35,000 nucleotides of DNA from Cristatella mucedo (taxonomy: Eukaryota; Bryozoa; Phylactolaemata; Cristatellidae): positions 1,220,001 through 1,255,000 of the forward strand of contig WPIO01000089.1 of the NCBI GenBank assembly GCA_009760855.2, in the 5' to 3' direction. How positions within the stretch are numbered: position 1 is the first letter of the stretch; every line of letters starts with the position of its first letter. Of this stretch, positions 1 through 10,401 are shown in pieces. A model generated the notes under the pieces. It was given only the letters and a program-made list of their open reading frames with translations, was not told the DNA's origin and searched no databases. A program made the translations under genes and the position numbers.

Positions 1-72
1 GCCAAACAAAGTGGCAGGCATCTGCGACCGGAAGCTCGGCCGAACGATGCCACGAGGCCATGGCAGCAGCAC

Positions 73-190
73 CTGGATGTCCAGAGCTATCTGCAGATAG
101 AAGTCGTAATCTGCATTGGCCGAGTCTATCAGCTTCTCGTACTCGTAGATCACGTAGACGACTCGCTTGCGTTCGCGAGTCGAGTTCAAG
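73..190 (-). CDS. ASPG: Asparaginase coding exon 3
   Basis: 118 nt. The acceptor is CTATCCTTTAG (AG at 192-191) and the donor is ATCCAG|GTGCTG (GT at 72-71). It encodes RKRVVYVIYEYEKLIDSAN followed by a short helix ending LQIALDIQ. Homology stops exactly at the proposed donor, although the frame stays open to the window edge, which supports the splice. Confidence 0.85.
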
Positions 191-280
191 CTAAAGGATA
201 GAACAATGGGAGCAAAAAATTCGAGCGGCTCTTGGCGTAAAACTAACGCAGCCGAAGCGAGAGTGATCTCTGTCTCTATC

Positions 281-342
<62 letters not shown>

Positions 343-2300
343 ACACACAGACATGTGCATACACATGCAAGCAGGCACAAACATACACACACATACAGAC
401 TCGCAAGCAGACATATGCACGCAAACATTATCATCTTTATTAATAGTATTCTTTTAGTACACAATAGCACATCTTTTCGCAGTGAACACGATGGGACTGC
501 ATCGGTGGAGCTGCACCACTTCTGGTCGACAGCACGAACACTCGCCGTCAGGGCAGCCAAGTCCCACCAAAACGTACAGACCGCACGAAATAGACTATGC
601 CTACTGGCATAGCTTGTTTTGTGGCACTGCCGACAAGTCACTGCTGCTCAGATGCGGGAAGCTGTGCCTGGGATGCTGCTGCCAGCCGGCTGTTGCTCGT
701 CCTGGCCACCGGGCTGCACCCAGGACCGCGACCGCGGTCTCGCGGCATGACAAGTGGCTGGAGGGGCAGCACACGCACCGTGAGGTCACGACTGCACACC
801 CGGCACGCATGCACACCATTGCTGTCAATCAGATGCACACAGATGAGCCAGCATCAGTGTGGTGCATGCATTTAGAGCAGAGTCACGCTGCTCACGAGAT
901 GTATGCGCCAGCAGCTGACGGGGAATGATGAGGTTTTTAGGTTCCGACCACCCTACGCCATAAAAATCCTCTCAGTTGAGGGAGAAAAGAGGTTAAGTGC
1001 ACGGGGATGGTGCTCGGGCACACATGCACACTGTCAAATCAGCATCACTGGGAGACTTCTGCTGCACACGAACGACAACAGTGGTTAGGCATAAGACAGC
1101 ATCTCTCAACAGACACGGGTGCCCTTCGGACAGATACGGTACAGGTGGGTGCAGCCACCTCGGCCGGGCTCAGCTGTCGCTCGACTTACGGCAAATAGAG
1201 AGGCTTTAAAGGAAATTGTGAGAGGAACGGTCGCTCGAACTTGACTGACGCTGCATAATCGGCATCGTGGAAATACGGCTGACTCTTGAGAAAGCCATGA
1301 AGGAAATTCTTTCCGGGCACGCTTACTGTAAAGAGTAAACAGGACGACGTTGCGATATGACGTCGCCATTAGCACAGTCGGTAGAAGTGCAGGCCCAGTG
1401 AAACTGCCTCAGGGCAGCCACCAACAGCCTCAGACGACTTACACGGGAAACAGCAGGCGAGCAGCACTCGCTCGGCTGGTGTGCATAAAGAAATTTAGCT
1501 ACTTTAACAGCCTCACAGCAACAATCTCCTTCCAGTGGCAAAGCCATGATTGTTTCATCCGGATGGGAGCAAGACCTGGAAAAATGTTTACATATGGGCA
1601 AGACACCAAAGATTTTCATGTATGCAAGGCTAGACAAGCAGTTAATGAAAAATTACAGCATACAACCATGGAATTTATACTATTCAAACTCGGTGGTTGC
1701 TCAACGATTGGAATTGGGACATAATTCCCTCATTGACGACGGTCGGGGGAGGCACTAAGGGAACAGCTATACTGCCAGTTCACCTGAACATATAGCTGGC
1801 CTCATCGAGCTGGCTGCGCAGTCCACTAGTGCATGCCCTCGGCTGCAGCACAAAGCCTCAGCAATCGTTTTGCAGCGACTGCTCTTTTGTTCACGTGTTC
1901 GACCAGCGAGAGAGTGGGGGGGGACTAGAGGAGCTGCAGCTGAAGCCGAGTGGCAGCACCTGGAGAGGTCAGGGGGTCAGGCTCCCAGATGCCCTAGCGC
2001 CCTCCAGAGCCCGGGCTGGGGCTGCCAGTGGACTCAGCCTGTGGGCTAGCTGGGTGCAAATTTGCCGTCTCGACCAGGCGCCGTGCCGGCCGGCAGCTTC
2101 GCTTGCTTGCTGCACCTCATGCTCGAGCTTGCGGGGCCGCCAGCGCCGCCAGCTCGCGCCAGCTCACCGCCCTCCTCGTCCGTCTTCATTCCAATCGTAC
2201 CACCAGTGTAAATGACGAGTATGTACACCTTTGCATCGTCGTGGCCGGCGCACGAGCTCGACGGGGACTTGGAGCTGCAGTCTGCCGCCTGAGTGCTCAT
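73..2300 (-). CDS. ASPG: L-asparaginase (ASPG / cytosolic type-I family), 5' three exons, partial at the window edge
   Basis: Hydrolyses L-asparagine to aspartate and ammonia; type-I members are cytosolic, and animal ASPG proteins usually carry C-terminal ankyrin repeats, which would lie outside this window. Three exons are joined by consensus splice sites: 2300-2168, 1325-1190 and 190-73, giving 129 residues. Phases agree: exon 1 ends one base into a codon, exon 2 supplies two and ends two bases in, and exon 3 supplies one. Residues 31-38 read YTGGTIGM, the nucleotide-independent signature of the family, with T32 as the expected nucleophile. Residues around 63-69 (PYFHDADYA) and 105-115 (YEYEKLIDSAN) match the next two conserved blocks, S113 aligning with the substrate-binding serine. 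The start is the first ATG after an in-frame TAG (2427-2429), with A at -3. Oddity: the usual DSSNM block reads DSANA. The catalytic Thr-Asp/Lys exons are beyond position 1. Confidence 0.88.
191..1189 (-). other. Asparaginase intron 2 (999 bp)
   Basis: Lies between two phase-compatible exons. It holds a CTGT/CT microsatellite near its 3' end (transcript sense) and no other recognisable element. Open frames inside it on both strands show no family resemblance. Confidence 0.8.
269..342. repeat. (CTGT)n / (CT)n compound microsatellite, followed by CA-rich sequence
   Basis: About eleven CTGT units run into CT dinucleotides, then a CA-rich stretch to about 410. It lies inside asparaginase intron 2. 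Confidence 0.95.
1190..1325 (-). CDS. ASPG: Asparaginase coding exon 2
   Basis: 136 nt. The acceptor is a pyrimidine-rich tract ending TTTACAG (AG at 1327-1326) and the donor is the strong GCC|GTAAGT (GT at 1189-1188). It encodes VSVPGKNFLHGFLKSQPYF then HDADYA, corresponding to the family's 'VLVP...L..LPMFHD.EYA' segment. The open frames scored at this place are in other frames, so this exon is easy to miss. Confidence 0.85.
1326..2167 (-). other. Asparaginase intron 1 (842 bp)
   Basis: Lies between exon 1 and exon 2, bounded by GTGAGC and TTTACAG. No repeat or additional coding block was recognised inside it. Confidence 0.8.
2168..2300 (-). CDS. ASPG: Asparaginase coding exon 1
   Basis: 133 nt, residues 1-44 plus one base. 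It has a short Ser-rich leader of about 23 residues and then VYILVIYTGGTIGMK, the first strand and nucleophile loop. The donor is GGCG|GTGAGC with GT at 2167-2166. No signal peptide is evident, fitting a cytosolic enzyme. Confidence 0.88.
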
Positions 2301-2429
2301 CGTCAATGCAGTCCAGGCGATGTGACGAGTCGCACAGACAGACACTCGTGGACCGACGCAAGTGCGACCTGCAGAAGTTGAAGCCAGCGGCCAGTCAGAA
2401 GATGGCCGTGGCAAACCACCGAAATCCTA

Positions 2430-4450
2430 CTTCCGGCTGGGAGAGCAGGCCTGTCGAGCCAGGACTGGCAGGACTGGTCTTGGCAGCAGCCACTTGGCTA
2501 AGAACAGAAGCGCATGATGAGTAACTCTTCTCTAATGGGTCGGCCGTTATGGGAAATAATAGAATCAGACCTCCGAGCGAGCCTGTTAGCCTGCACGTAA
2601 CTGTAACTGTACGTGTAGCATTCTTGCACACTCGCTTGTGAGCCAAACAACGTGTTTGAGTGCACATGCTTCTTGTACGGTTGGCAAAGACGCCAAGCCA
2701 AACCACACCCCTGCCATAGGTAGCCTTATCGACCGCCGGCACCAACATGACTATGCATTAATACGACAGAAAAATGCCCCAAACTTTACTCTGACGATCA
2801 CACCAGTCGGTTGCCTTCCAACACTAATCTTACTCGAGTGACACTCCCAGACGTGTCACAAAACAAGCACTGCCCTCAATCCACCAGCCTCGTGAGCACC
2901 AGGTGAACGCTAGCATGCAGCAGGTGGTCCGTCACGAAGCAGGAAGGTTCTAAGCTGGCTTGCTGGCACCATCGGCCAAGTTCTTCAACTGTCAAGCCTC
3001 ACACCGACATGGAAGCAAACGTCCAGTGCCCCTCCCCCTCCGGGGGCGCCTAGGCTCGCGGGTCCGGCACGGCACCTTACTGCATTGGCAGCACTGACCC
3101 GTGCCCACACAGCTGCTGGTGCTGCTGCTGGTTCTGCAGCTGCTGCTGGTGCTGGTTCTGGTGATGCTGCTGCTATGCCACTATCGGAGCTCTCTCGATT
3201 CCTCTCCACGAGCTTGCGAGGGCAGCACATCCCGAGACTGCCCTCGTGGCCGTCTGCATCGGCTTTACTAGGACGTACGGTTTAGTAAGGTTGGGCGAGA
3301 CGAGATAATTAAGACAAAGGACCCAGAGATGACTCGAGTCGAGACCCAGTGCTGTCACCACTCTCTGTCATTCGGGCTTCTGCATGTCACGTCCAGTGGC
3401 TGGTCCATCGTCGGAAGCCAGACAGGCCAGCTGCTACTGAAGCACTCCCTGATTAGTAAGAGCTAGATGGGATAATTGAAAAAAGAAGAATAGCAGGACC
3501 CGAAGAAAGCTGACGTGGGCGAGAGGAGCGGCGTGTCAAAACTCAAAGCTCTCTACTCTTTATCGCCGGTCTGAGCGTCAGGGGCGATCTAAAGAGAAAA
3601 AAGTTCGCTTGTCGATAGCTGCTTCGAGCGCGAGGAGGCGTCCAGGATAATCCTTTCAGGGAAACACCGCCTAATTAACAGCGTAAGCCGGGGTCGTTTT
3701 TTCAACTGAAGGAATGACCCGTACTCGGGCGACTCCGCGGCCGCCTGCGACCGATAATGATACGCCTAGCGCGCCAAAGCTGCTTCCAACGCACGGCGGT
3801 CTCGCAGATGCCACCAGTCAGACATGTTTGCGAAACCAATATCGACCGTACCGGGAGAGCCAAGCCAAACGAGTGCCAGCTGCGAGATCGTCTGCCTCCA
3901 ATCGGCGGCCACCATCGTCTAGGCCACTCCTGCGACTTTTACCGGCGCCTCCTCATACATTGACGGCTCGCGTAAGCGCTGAAACAGCTTGAACCCGCGC
4001 GGGCGACACGCGCGGCTCCGCGATATTCGCACTAGACGAGTCGCACATAAAACCCTGCAGCGGAGACGAGACCCGCATTCGAATGGCGCCGAGCCTTTGA
4101 TTTGACCTATAGAATAGCGTAGTCCCTGAGGCCTATCGAGCAGGCGGCCAACTCCTCGCGTACACGCGTCCAGTCGTAACCAGGCGATTCGCCAATAGCT
4201 AGCTGACAGCTTCAGCTGTCGAGCGTCGGTAATATCGTACTGAAGCAGACTTTGCGGTGGCGGCGACCTCACGACTCGGAGGCTCGGAGGGGAGCCGGCG
4301 AGCTCGGCATGCAGCGACCGGCAGTACCGGCGCCGCGAGATTCATTTCGTGACCCATCGACATTTACCGAGTTCCCTCTTAAACGTATTCCTCATTTTCA
4401 AAACGCGACGCGCAGCGATCTGGCCGCGCGTGCAACATAACGCATCGCAG
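2430..4450. other. Intergenic stretch upstream of asparaginase; no gene recognised
   Basis: Contains the presumed asparaginase promoter and 5' UTR (just above 2300), but no clear TATA box or initiator. Open frames up to about 120 codons show no family signature. The only ordered feature is an imperfect CTG/GGT trinucleotide tract. Confidence 0.5.
3108..3178. repeat. Imperfect CTG/TTG/GTG trinucleotide tract
   Basis: A run of CTG with GGT and TTC variants; it translates as Ala/Gly-rich or Leu-rich depending on frame. Because all frames stay open, overlapping ORFs here are not evidence for a gene. Confidence 0.8.
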
Positions 4451-4690
4451 TAAGCGAGAACGTACGAACCGAGAAAGAGGTCGCAGGTAACTGCTGTGCA
4501 GGGAGCTGGCTAGCGCGCCGTGGGGTCACGTGTGCATTGACCAGCGTCCCTAGACGGACGGAACCGGCTTCGGCCGGTCGCGGCCCAGGTCGTTGGCCTC
4601 AGGGCGGCGGTGAGTATGGGTGTGTAGGGGCGGATGGCTAGGTGGACCCGGGCTGGGGGGAGAACCGAAGAGGTGCGAGAAAAGACGGGA

Positions 4691-4722
4691 ACTAAAGACT
4701 AAAGACTAACTAAAGACTAAAG
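4691..4722. repeat. ACTAAAG short tandem repeat (unit 1)
   Basis: Four imperfect ACTAAAG units; the counterpart in unit 2 is at about 11073-11104 with one C-to-G-like change. Confidence 0.85.
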
Positions 4723-5124
4723 GAACGCACTTTACGGGGCGCCACGCTCAGCCCCGACAGGGGTCACGAAGATCCGGACATTCAGCCGCTGCCGCATGCG
4801 CGCATGCGTCAGCCGCGCGGCCCTAAGTAGAGCGACTGGCAACAAAAGCGCCGCTAAGCGGCGGCGGCGGTACGGTGGTGGAGACAACCGGTCGCCAGCG
4901 ACAGCACTGCTCGGCGGCGAGCGTTTCTTCCGGTTCGCGACCGACCGAGGGGGTAACTCCTCTACGGTGAGTGGCGTAAATCCCTGTACCCAACCCCCTA
5001 CTCAGCTAGAAGAAATATCCTCTCAGTCAGGGATGTTATGGCGCCATGTTGTCTTTTAATAAGTCCAAGCAATGCAGCGAGCATCCGTTTGGTTTGATGA
5101 CGCTGCGACTGCTCGCGGCCGATC

Positions 5125-5128
5125 AGAG
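5125..5128. repeat. Target site duplication AGAG, left
   Basis: AGAG immediately before the LTR's TG; matched at 6641-6644 and present once in unit 2. Confidence 0.85.
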
Positions 5129-5525
5129 TGTAGCACTTTGCTGGCCTTGGCTGAATTTTAGCACGAACAAGAGCTGTTCGGAGGTGGGCTAGAACTCCTT
5201 TGTCCTGGAGCAGTGAGCCAGAGAGGAGTGTCAGTGCGGTTAGAGAGCAAGAGCTTAAGAGCAAGCCAGGAAGCTCTGAGACCAGCGGTGGCGATTCGGC
5301 TTTTAGAATTGGTCCTATACCCGCGGGAGCTGCTGATTGATGTTGGCTGGCCTGTCAACCTCTGCCATCAATCCGTCCAGAAAGAATCGTCTGGAACCCA
5401 TTCGCCATTCAAGCTGGACAGAGGGAACATTCTAGTGGCCTAGTGCCGGTATTAATTCCTTACCGTAATGGGCCCCGGTGTCGGGCCCAATACCACTAAG
5501 CTCTTGCCCCATTGTCTCAGCTAGG

Positions 5526-5532
5526 TATTTAA
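5526..5532 (+). promoter_or_regulatory. TATA-like box of the LTR promoter
   Basis: TATTTAA about 400 bp into the LTR; expected transcription start near 5555. It is consistent with the U3/R boundary but has not been tested. Confidence 0.5.
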
Positions 5533-5814
5533 GAGTCGAGCGACGCTCGCTTTTGGTCTTTGGTCTCTTCTGGTCTTCTGTCCGGCTCTGCGCTTCGACG
5601 CCGTCGGACTAGTTTCTCTGAAAGCGAGGGAGGAGGGCGGGCTGTCCACCGACGATGGACGGAACAGGACAAGACTGCGCTAGGAGGATTCGGTGGACTC
5701 CATCGAATACGGTCGTATCGCGCCTGAGCTGGCATTCTGTGTTTCTTTTGTGTGTGCGCGCTAGCACGTGGTCTCGGCATAGGGATTTGCCGGTGCGAGC
5801 TATGCGTAGTTGGC

Positions 5815-6345
5815 GTGTGTGGAGTCCTAGTTCTCCGGTTAGGGTATAGGCTCCAGTTTGAGCTCCGTCTATTTGGGTCGTTCCCCAGTATAGATGTACG
5901 TAGCGTAAGTGTGGAGAGGTGTTTCCTCCGCAAGAGTGCTTGAGGTGGCGTGTGTGGAGTATTCCTGCCGCACTGGTAGAAACTAAGTCCTAGTTCTCCG
6001 GTTAGGGTTTAGGCTCTGCTTCGGGCTCCATCTATTTGGGTCGTTTCCCATTATACAGGTAAGCCGCCCCAGTGTGGAGAAGTATTTTCTCCGCAAGAGT
6101 GTTTGAGGTGGCGTGTGTGGAGTATTCCTGCCGCACTGGTGGAAACCAAGTCCTAGTTCACCAGTTAGGGTTTAGGCTCCGGTTCGCGCTTCAGTGTGGA
6201 GGATTATTTCCTCCGCAAGTGCTTAAGTTGGCGTGTGTGGGGTATTCCTTCCGCACAGGTGGAAACGGAGTCCTAGTTCTCCGGTTAGGGTTTAGGCTCC
6301 AGTTCGCACCCAGTGTGGAGGATTATTCCCTCCGCAAGACTGTTG
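5815..6345 (+). repeat. 163-bp tandem repeats inside the LTR
   Basis: Landmark GTCCTAGTT occurs at 5824, 5987, 6150 and 6270: spacing 163, 163 and 120. The last unit lacks a ~43-bp piece. Each unit holds GTGTGGAG...CTCCGCAAG and GGTTAGGGT[T/A]TAGGCTCC. A 102-codon open frame here is a by-product of the repeats. Confidence 0.9.
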
Positions 6346-6417
6346 GTGCTGTTGATAGCATGCGACGAGTGTGGAGATAAAACTGAGCTAGAGGCGCCGC
6401 GACTTTGTGCGCTTGCG

Positions 6418-6423
6418 AATAAA
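6418..6423 (+). terminator. Polyadenylation signal AATAAA in the LTR
   Basis: AATAAA followed by a GT-rich stretch downstream (TTGTTTGTCTC), fitting the R/U5 boundary of an LTR. Confidence 0.55.
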
Positions 6424-6640
6424 GCTCAGTAAAATCCCCAAATTGTTTGTCTCGCTTTCCAATTCACGCCGCGGACTTACGACCCTCTTTAGTAACGGTA
6501 AGTAGGTCGGCGCCAAAAACGTCCGTTTCGTGGCGGCCAGCTTATTGCGTGTAGGCGCGCACCGAACGGCATTAGGCGCTAGGCTATGCCGCTAGGTAAG
6601 CGGCTGGTCAAGCCTACCCTGCCGATCCCTCGGCGTTACA

Positions 6641-6644
6641 AGAG
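6641..6644. repeat. Target site duplication AGAG, right
   Basis: AGAG immediately after the LTR's terminal CA, continuing into sequence shared with unit 2. Confidence 0.85.
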
Positions 6645-8510
6645 GAGGCAGAGAAGAGTTCCTACTCTGACCCGCACGGCCCGCCGCCATGGCTTGAGCC
6701 ATTCGTGCAGGCAGCTAGATGAGATGCCGCGCAAGTTGTTGCCACATCGCGCATGCGCTCGGGTTCATGCCAGGAAAACGAAGAAATGCCTTTTCACTCC
6801 TTCGCTTGAAGACTGATGGCAGCAGAAGCTTTTGCCCTTAGTATCCTGGAATGCAAGGCTCGCCGTACGAGTTCTTTAGCATTGACGTCAGCTCACCTGC
6901 TACCGACCAGGGAGCTGCAACCACTCCGTCAGCTGTCCCTCGCTGCTATTGTTGCGCTCGAGTAGGGACCGTTAGCATTCGCTGCTGCTCGCCGAACAGC
7001 ACGTGACTGCAGCAGCCGGTTGCGAACTCTAGCTCGCACCAGCTGCTACTACATCAGCCGTGCTCTCAAAGTACTCTCCAATCGCCGCGCGGAACAGTGC
7101 ACACGCTGAGGTAGCAATCATGTCAGTCTGCATCGGCTTTAGAAGGACACGCTAAGTAACGCGAGCCGTTGCTGGCGCGTGGGTGTGGAGCGCTACGTAA
7201 CTTTCGGCGCCGTAGCGCGTTTGATGGTGGAACTCTTCGACGAACCCTCGCTATCTTTTGTGCATAAAGGGCTTGAGCTGGTGCTTTAACGTACAAGCAC
7301 CCCACGTTTACAGACTTACTATGAACGCCTCGATATAAATCGAGCCTGCGAGCGTCAGCCATTTTTAATTGACCGTGCGCTGTCTGGATGAGCCATACGG
7401 CTTTGATTGGTCGGCTCGTCAAACAAGGAGCCAAAAATTAGAAACAGCTCCTCCTTCGTGACAGTCTACCGACTTGGCTATCTCTGCCCCCATAAATGCG
7501 GTGACATATGATGTCGTATTAACTCAAACCAGAGAGAAATTGGTCCATAATCATTATCGACATTGGATTAAAGTTGATGGTGTAAACGCAGCTTGAGGAT
7601 GCGTTCGAAATGCACCATTGAGTCCTTCGGATTGGTGCCGGAGCGTTCCGATGGGTGTAATTCATTTGCAGCCTCATTCGTCAGGCTCGCGTTCGTCTTA
7701 CATCTCCTACCCGATTAACGTACTCGCGCCGGCCAAGAGAGCATCCCCGCCTTTAGGAATGAGGCTAAAACACTTTAGCTCGTTGATAGATGTAGTTTTA
7801 GTTGCTCATTTTTCGGCCAGCTTGACTCGCGCGTTTTTGGGAAAGCCTGATGCTACGTGCTTAAGGCTCGCCACCTCACGGTAGCCCGAGTTCACCGATC
7901 CCTCTAAAGAGAGGTGCTGCGTGCCATTTTTGGGAAAGTCCAAATGTGCGCCCCGAAGGAGCGCCGCCCGGAAGCCTTCTAAGCCCCGGCTAAACTGAGA
8001 CTGGCACGCCCCGTTTGGAGAAGGCGAAGCTGCATTCCAAAGGCCCCCGCGCGCGTCCGGCAAGCTTGAACGGCCTTACCTACAAATATAGCCAACCGCC
8101 ATCTGGAGAAATGATTTCAAGCTGCGCTGCGACAATGTCATCTAAGAGGAAACTTGCACACAGTGGCGAAGTCAGGGAACAAGCAGGGGCCCTGGCGCGG
8201 AGAGGACAAGTTACCTGGGCCAGGTCATGAGTTTGTATGGACGTCCAGTTGTATGCAAGTCCCTTCTCCCTCGCTTTCAGAGAAAACGAGTCCGGCAGCT
8301 GTCGGCGACAGCGTTGAGAGAGACGGAGCCGAAAACGACTATGGAACCCTGAGCGAGCGTTGCCCTACTCTTAAGTAACTAGCCGGGAGAGTGGGCTCGA
8401 CAGGCCAGCTGATATCAATGAGCCTGTATGTCCTGGCACGACCACTGCGTCTTCGTTCTTGCTCACGGCTCGAGAACGCATGAGCTATTCAGCCACCTCT
8501 CTCGCTCTCA

Positions 8511-8582
8511 GCAAATGGAAAGCGCCTAGAGAGAGAGATTGAGTTCTCTGAGGGCGCTTTATCAAGTGCATTATTATTATTA
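8511..8582 (+). mobile_element. LINE 3'-tail hairpin + (ATT)n, copy 1
   Basis: GCAAATGG, then AAAGCGCC (8519-8526) pairing with GGCGCTTT (8553-8560), then ATCAAGTGCATTATTATTAT. It matches the 3' end of the LINE remnant at 20642-20716 and is a severely 5'-truncated copy or a SINE that borrows that tail. Confidence 0.75.
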
Positions 8583-8921
8583 ACCTAGTATTCTCACGGA
8601 AACCGCCTACCACGACTACTGCGTCCTCGAGGACGCAGGTATTTCCCGCTGAGCAGTTCTTGTGCGCCCTAAAATTGAGCCAGTCCGGCGTCGTGCTACA
8701 GTCTTGTCCGAGCCCTGTCTCGATTTAAGTAGCCGGTATATACCCGCAAAAAGAAGCTCCGTTCAGCGCGTCTCTTTAGACTGGCGCTACATCCAAGAAT
8801 GCTAGATTCCATCCGCAAAAAATGCCCTGCAAAATTCAAGCCAACGGTTCGTGCCCCGTCTCACCCCTACCTCTAAAATCTAACCCTTAAAGTAGCCTAG
8901 AACCTATTAGTGCCGCACCTT

Positions 8922-8978
8922 CACCACCAGGGTGGTGGGTTAGGTCCTGCAGTGGCCAATCTTTGATTGGCCACTGCA
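8922..8978. repeat. Two adjacent palindromes, unit 1
   Basis: CACCACC-AG-GGTGGTG (8922-8937), then TGCAGTGGCCAATC-TTT-GATTGGCCACTGCA (8948-8978) with 14-bp perfect arms. The second holds a back-to-back CCAAT pair, which would be an NF-Y-type binding arrangement if used. Confidence 0.85.
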
Positions 8979-9289
8979 AGCGGCGGCGACAGCCGCTAAG
9001 GCTCATCGGCCGCTGTTGAGATGGAGCTTTCAAATCAGCCTTGACCTTTTTTTTATAACGAAGATCTTCAAGATCAAGGAAGTTAGTTGTGCTGCAAAGC
9101 GACGCGCGAGCGGGTTGAGCGCGCAGCAAGCGCACAGCTCGCCGGCTGCTCGAGCAAGCTGTTACGGTTCTCAGCAACGACGGACTCAATCCTCACTTAG
9201 TTTGCGAGCAACCATCGACTCCCCATCCCCTCGACTCCGCGCACGCTACCGTTCTTCTGTAGCTTGGATGACTAGCGCTTGCGCTCCCG

Positions 9290-9486
<197 letters not shown>

Positions 9487-9687
9487 GCGACGCTGCGGTG
9501 GGCGTGAATCCAACGAAACGGCGGCCCCCAACGAACGCGGCCCGCTGACGGTCTCGCGCGCCGCTCACTCTCGGCTATCGTCACCCATGGCGATCCTATA
9601 GCTCATCTTTGAGCCCATTCTCGCCGCCCTCAATTGGCGAGTAGCATATAGACGCGGCGGCGACGACCGATGTCGCCGTCGACTTCG

Positions 9688-10401
9688 ACCGCATTACCTG
9701 CGGAGGTGCGATGTCCGGTCGTCTATCGCCTCGCCTCCGCGTTCACGGGCCGCCGCCTATCTGATTACGTTCGCTACCTTTCCGACTACCTATCGGCGTC
9801 AGCGGCTAAGCGGCACGCGCGGATTGACCGCCGCCGGTGAGGCTCGGTTTTGGACCGACTTCCGGCGTCGGGACGCACAGCCGGGGAGCTCTCGCCTCGC
9901 CGACAGCCGGTGCGGCGAGCACGTTCGGCCGCTGGCGCTCTTACTGTTCGCCTGGCTTTTCTTTACCGTTCCCGCGAAACGTATCTCGGTGACGTACGCA
10001 CTGGGTACGCGCAGCGTCAAGTCGCCGTCAGGAGGCGGCCGGAACTCCGAGGGTGTGGCGGCAGAGGATAGAACGGCAGCGGCAGCAGCGGCGGCGGCGG
10101 CGACGATCGCGAACCGTCCGTCGGTCGGTCGATCGGGAATCGCTGTAAGCTTCAGCTGCGAAAGCCTCCGCTCGGACACGCGCCTAACGGCGGTCGCGTC
10201 ACAGGCGATAAGTGCGAACCGCTCAGGCGCCGCAACCGCCTCCAATCAGACCTCGCCAGGCCACGCCCGTTCGCTCCTCGCCAGAGGCCGCCGCGACGGA
10301 CGCGCACGCGCCACCGCTCTGCGCGCTCGTCACGCACCTTGCCTTCCGCTCGACCTGCCGGTCAAAAGGCGGTCACGGGGTGTGGTGGGCGTTCGCGAAT
10401 T
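9688..10401. other. 714-bp CpG-rich segment present only in unit 1
   Basis: Unit 2 joins GACTTCG directly to (G)TCCTACCGCAC where unit 1 has this segment. No transposon ends or clear target duplication were seen, so a deletion in unit 2 is as likely as an insertion in unit 1. It contains a GGC/GCA trinucleotide patch (about 10075-10105). A 252-codon frame runs across it but starts from a non-ATG codon. Confidence 0.75.

Larger units (their letters stand above)
5129..6640 (+). mobile_element. Solo LTR of an LTR retrotransposon (1512 bp)
   Basis: Begins TGTAGC and ends GTTACA, the TG...CA ends of an LTR, and is flanked on both sides by AGAG (5125-5128 and 6641-6644). The paralogous position in unit 2 reads continuously through a single AGAG, which defines the insertion exactly. 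A 4-bp duplication fits Ty3/Gypsy-type or retrovirus-like integration; the exact clade cannot be named without internal genes. U3 carries a TATA-like box, R contains 163-bp repeats, and an AATAAA lies 200 bp before the end. No gag/pol and no second LTR are present, so it most likely arose by LTR-LTR recombination. Orientation is inferred from the TATA-to-AATAAA order. Confidence 0.92.

Noticed and set aside
4451-4470. Terminal inverted repeats at the ends of the 4.3-6.4 kb units
   Set aside because: The reverse complement of the unit end (15148-15167) does not match the unit start, so the units are not a TIR transposon.
4796-5059. 87-codon frame shared with 11172-11438
   Set aside because: Between the units most differences change the amino acid, and the N termini are out of register, so no purifying selection is visible.
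5826-6300. Interstitial telomere
   Set aside because: GGTTAGGGTTTAGG recurs only once per 163-bp LTR repeat and is not a TTAGG array.
6072-6380. 102-codon frame
   Set aside because: It lies entirely within the LTR's 163-bp repeats.
5129-6640. Possibility that the unit-1 insert was a full retrotransposon
   Set aside because: No gag/pol, no primer-binding site, and only one LTR-like sequence between the target duplications.
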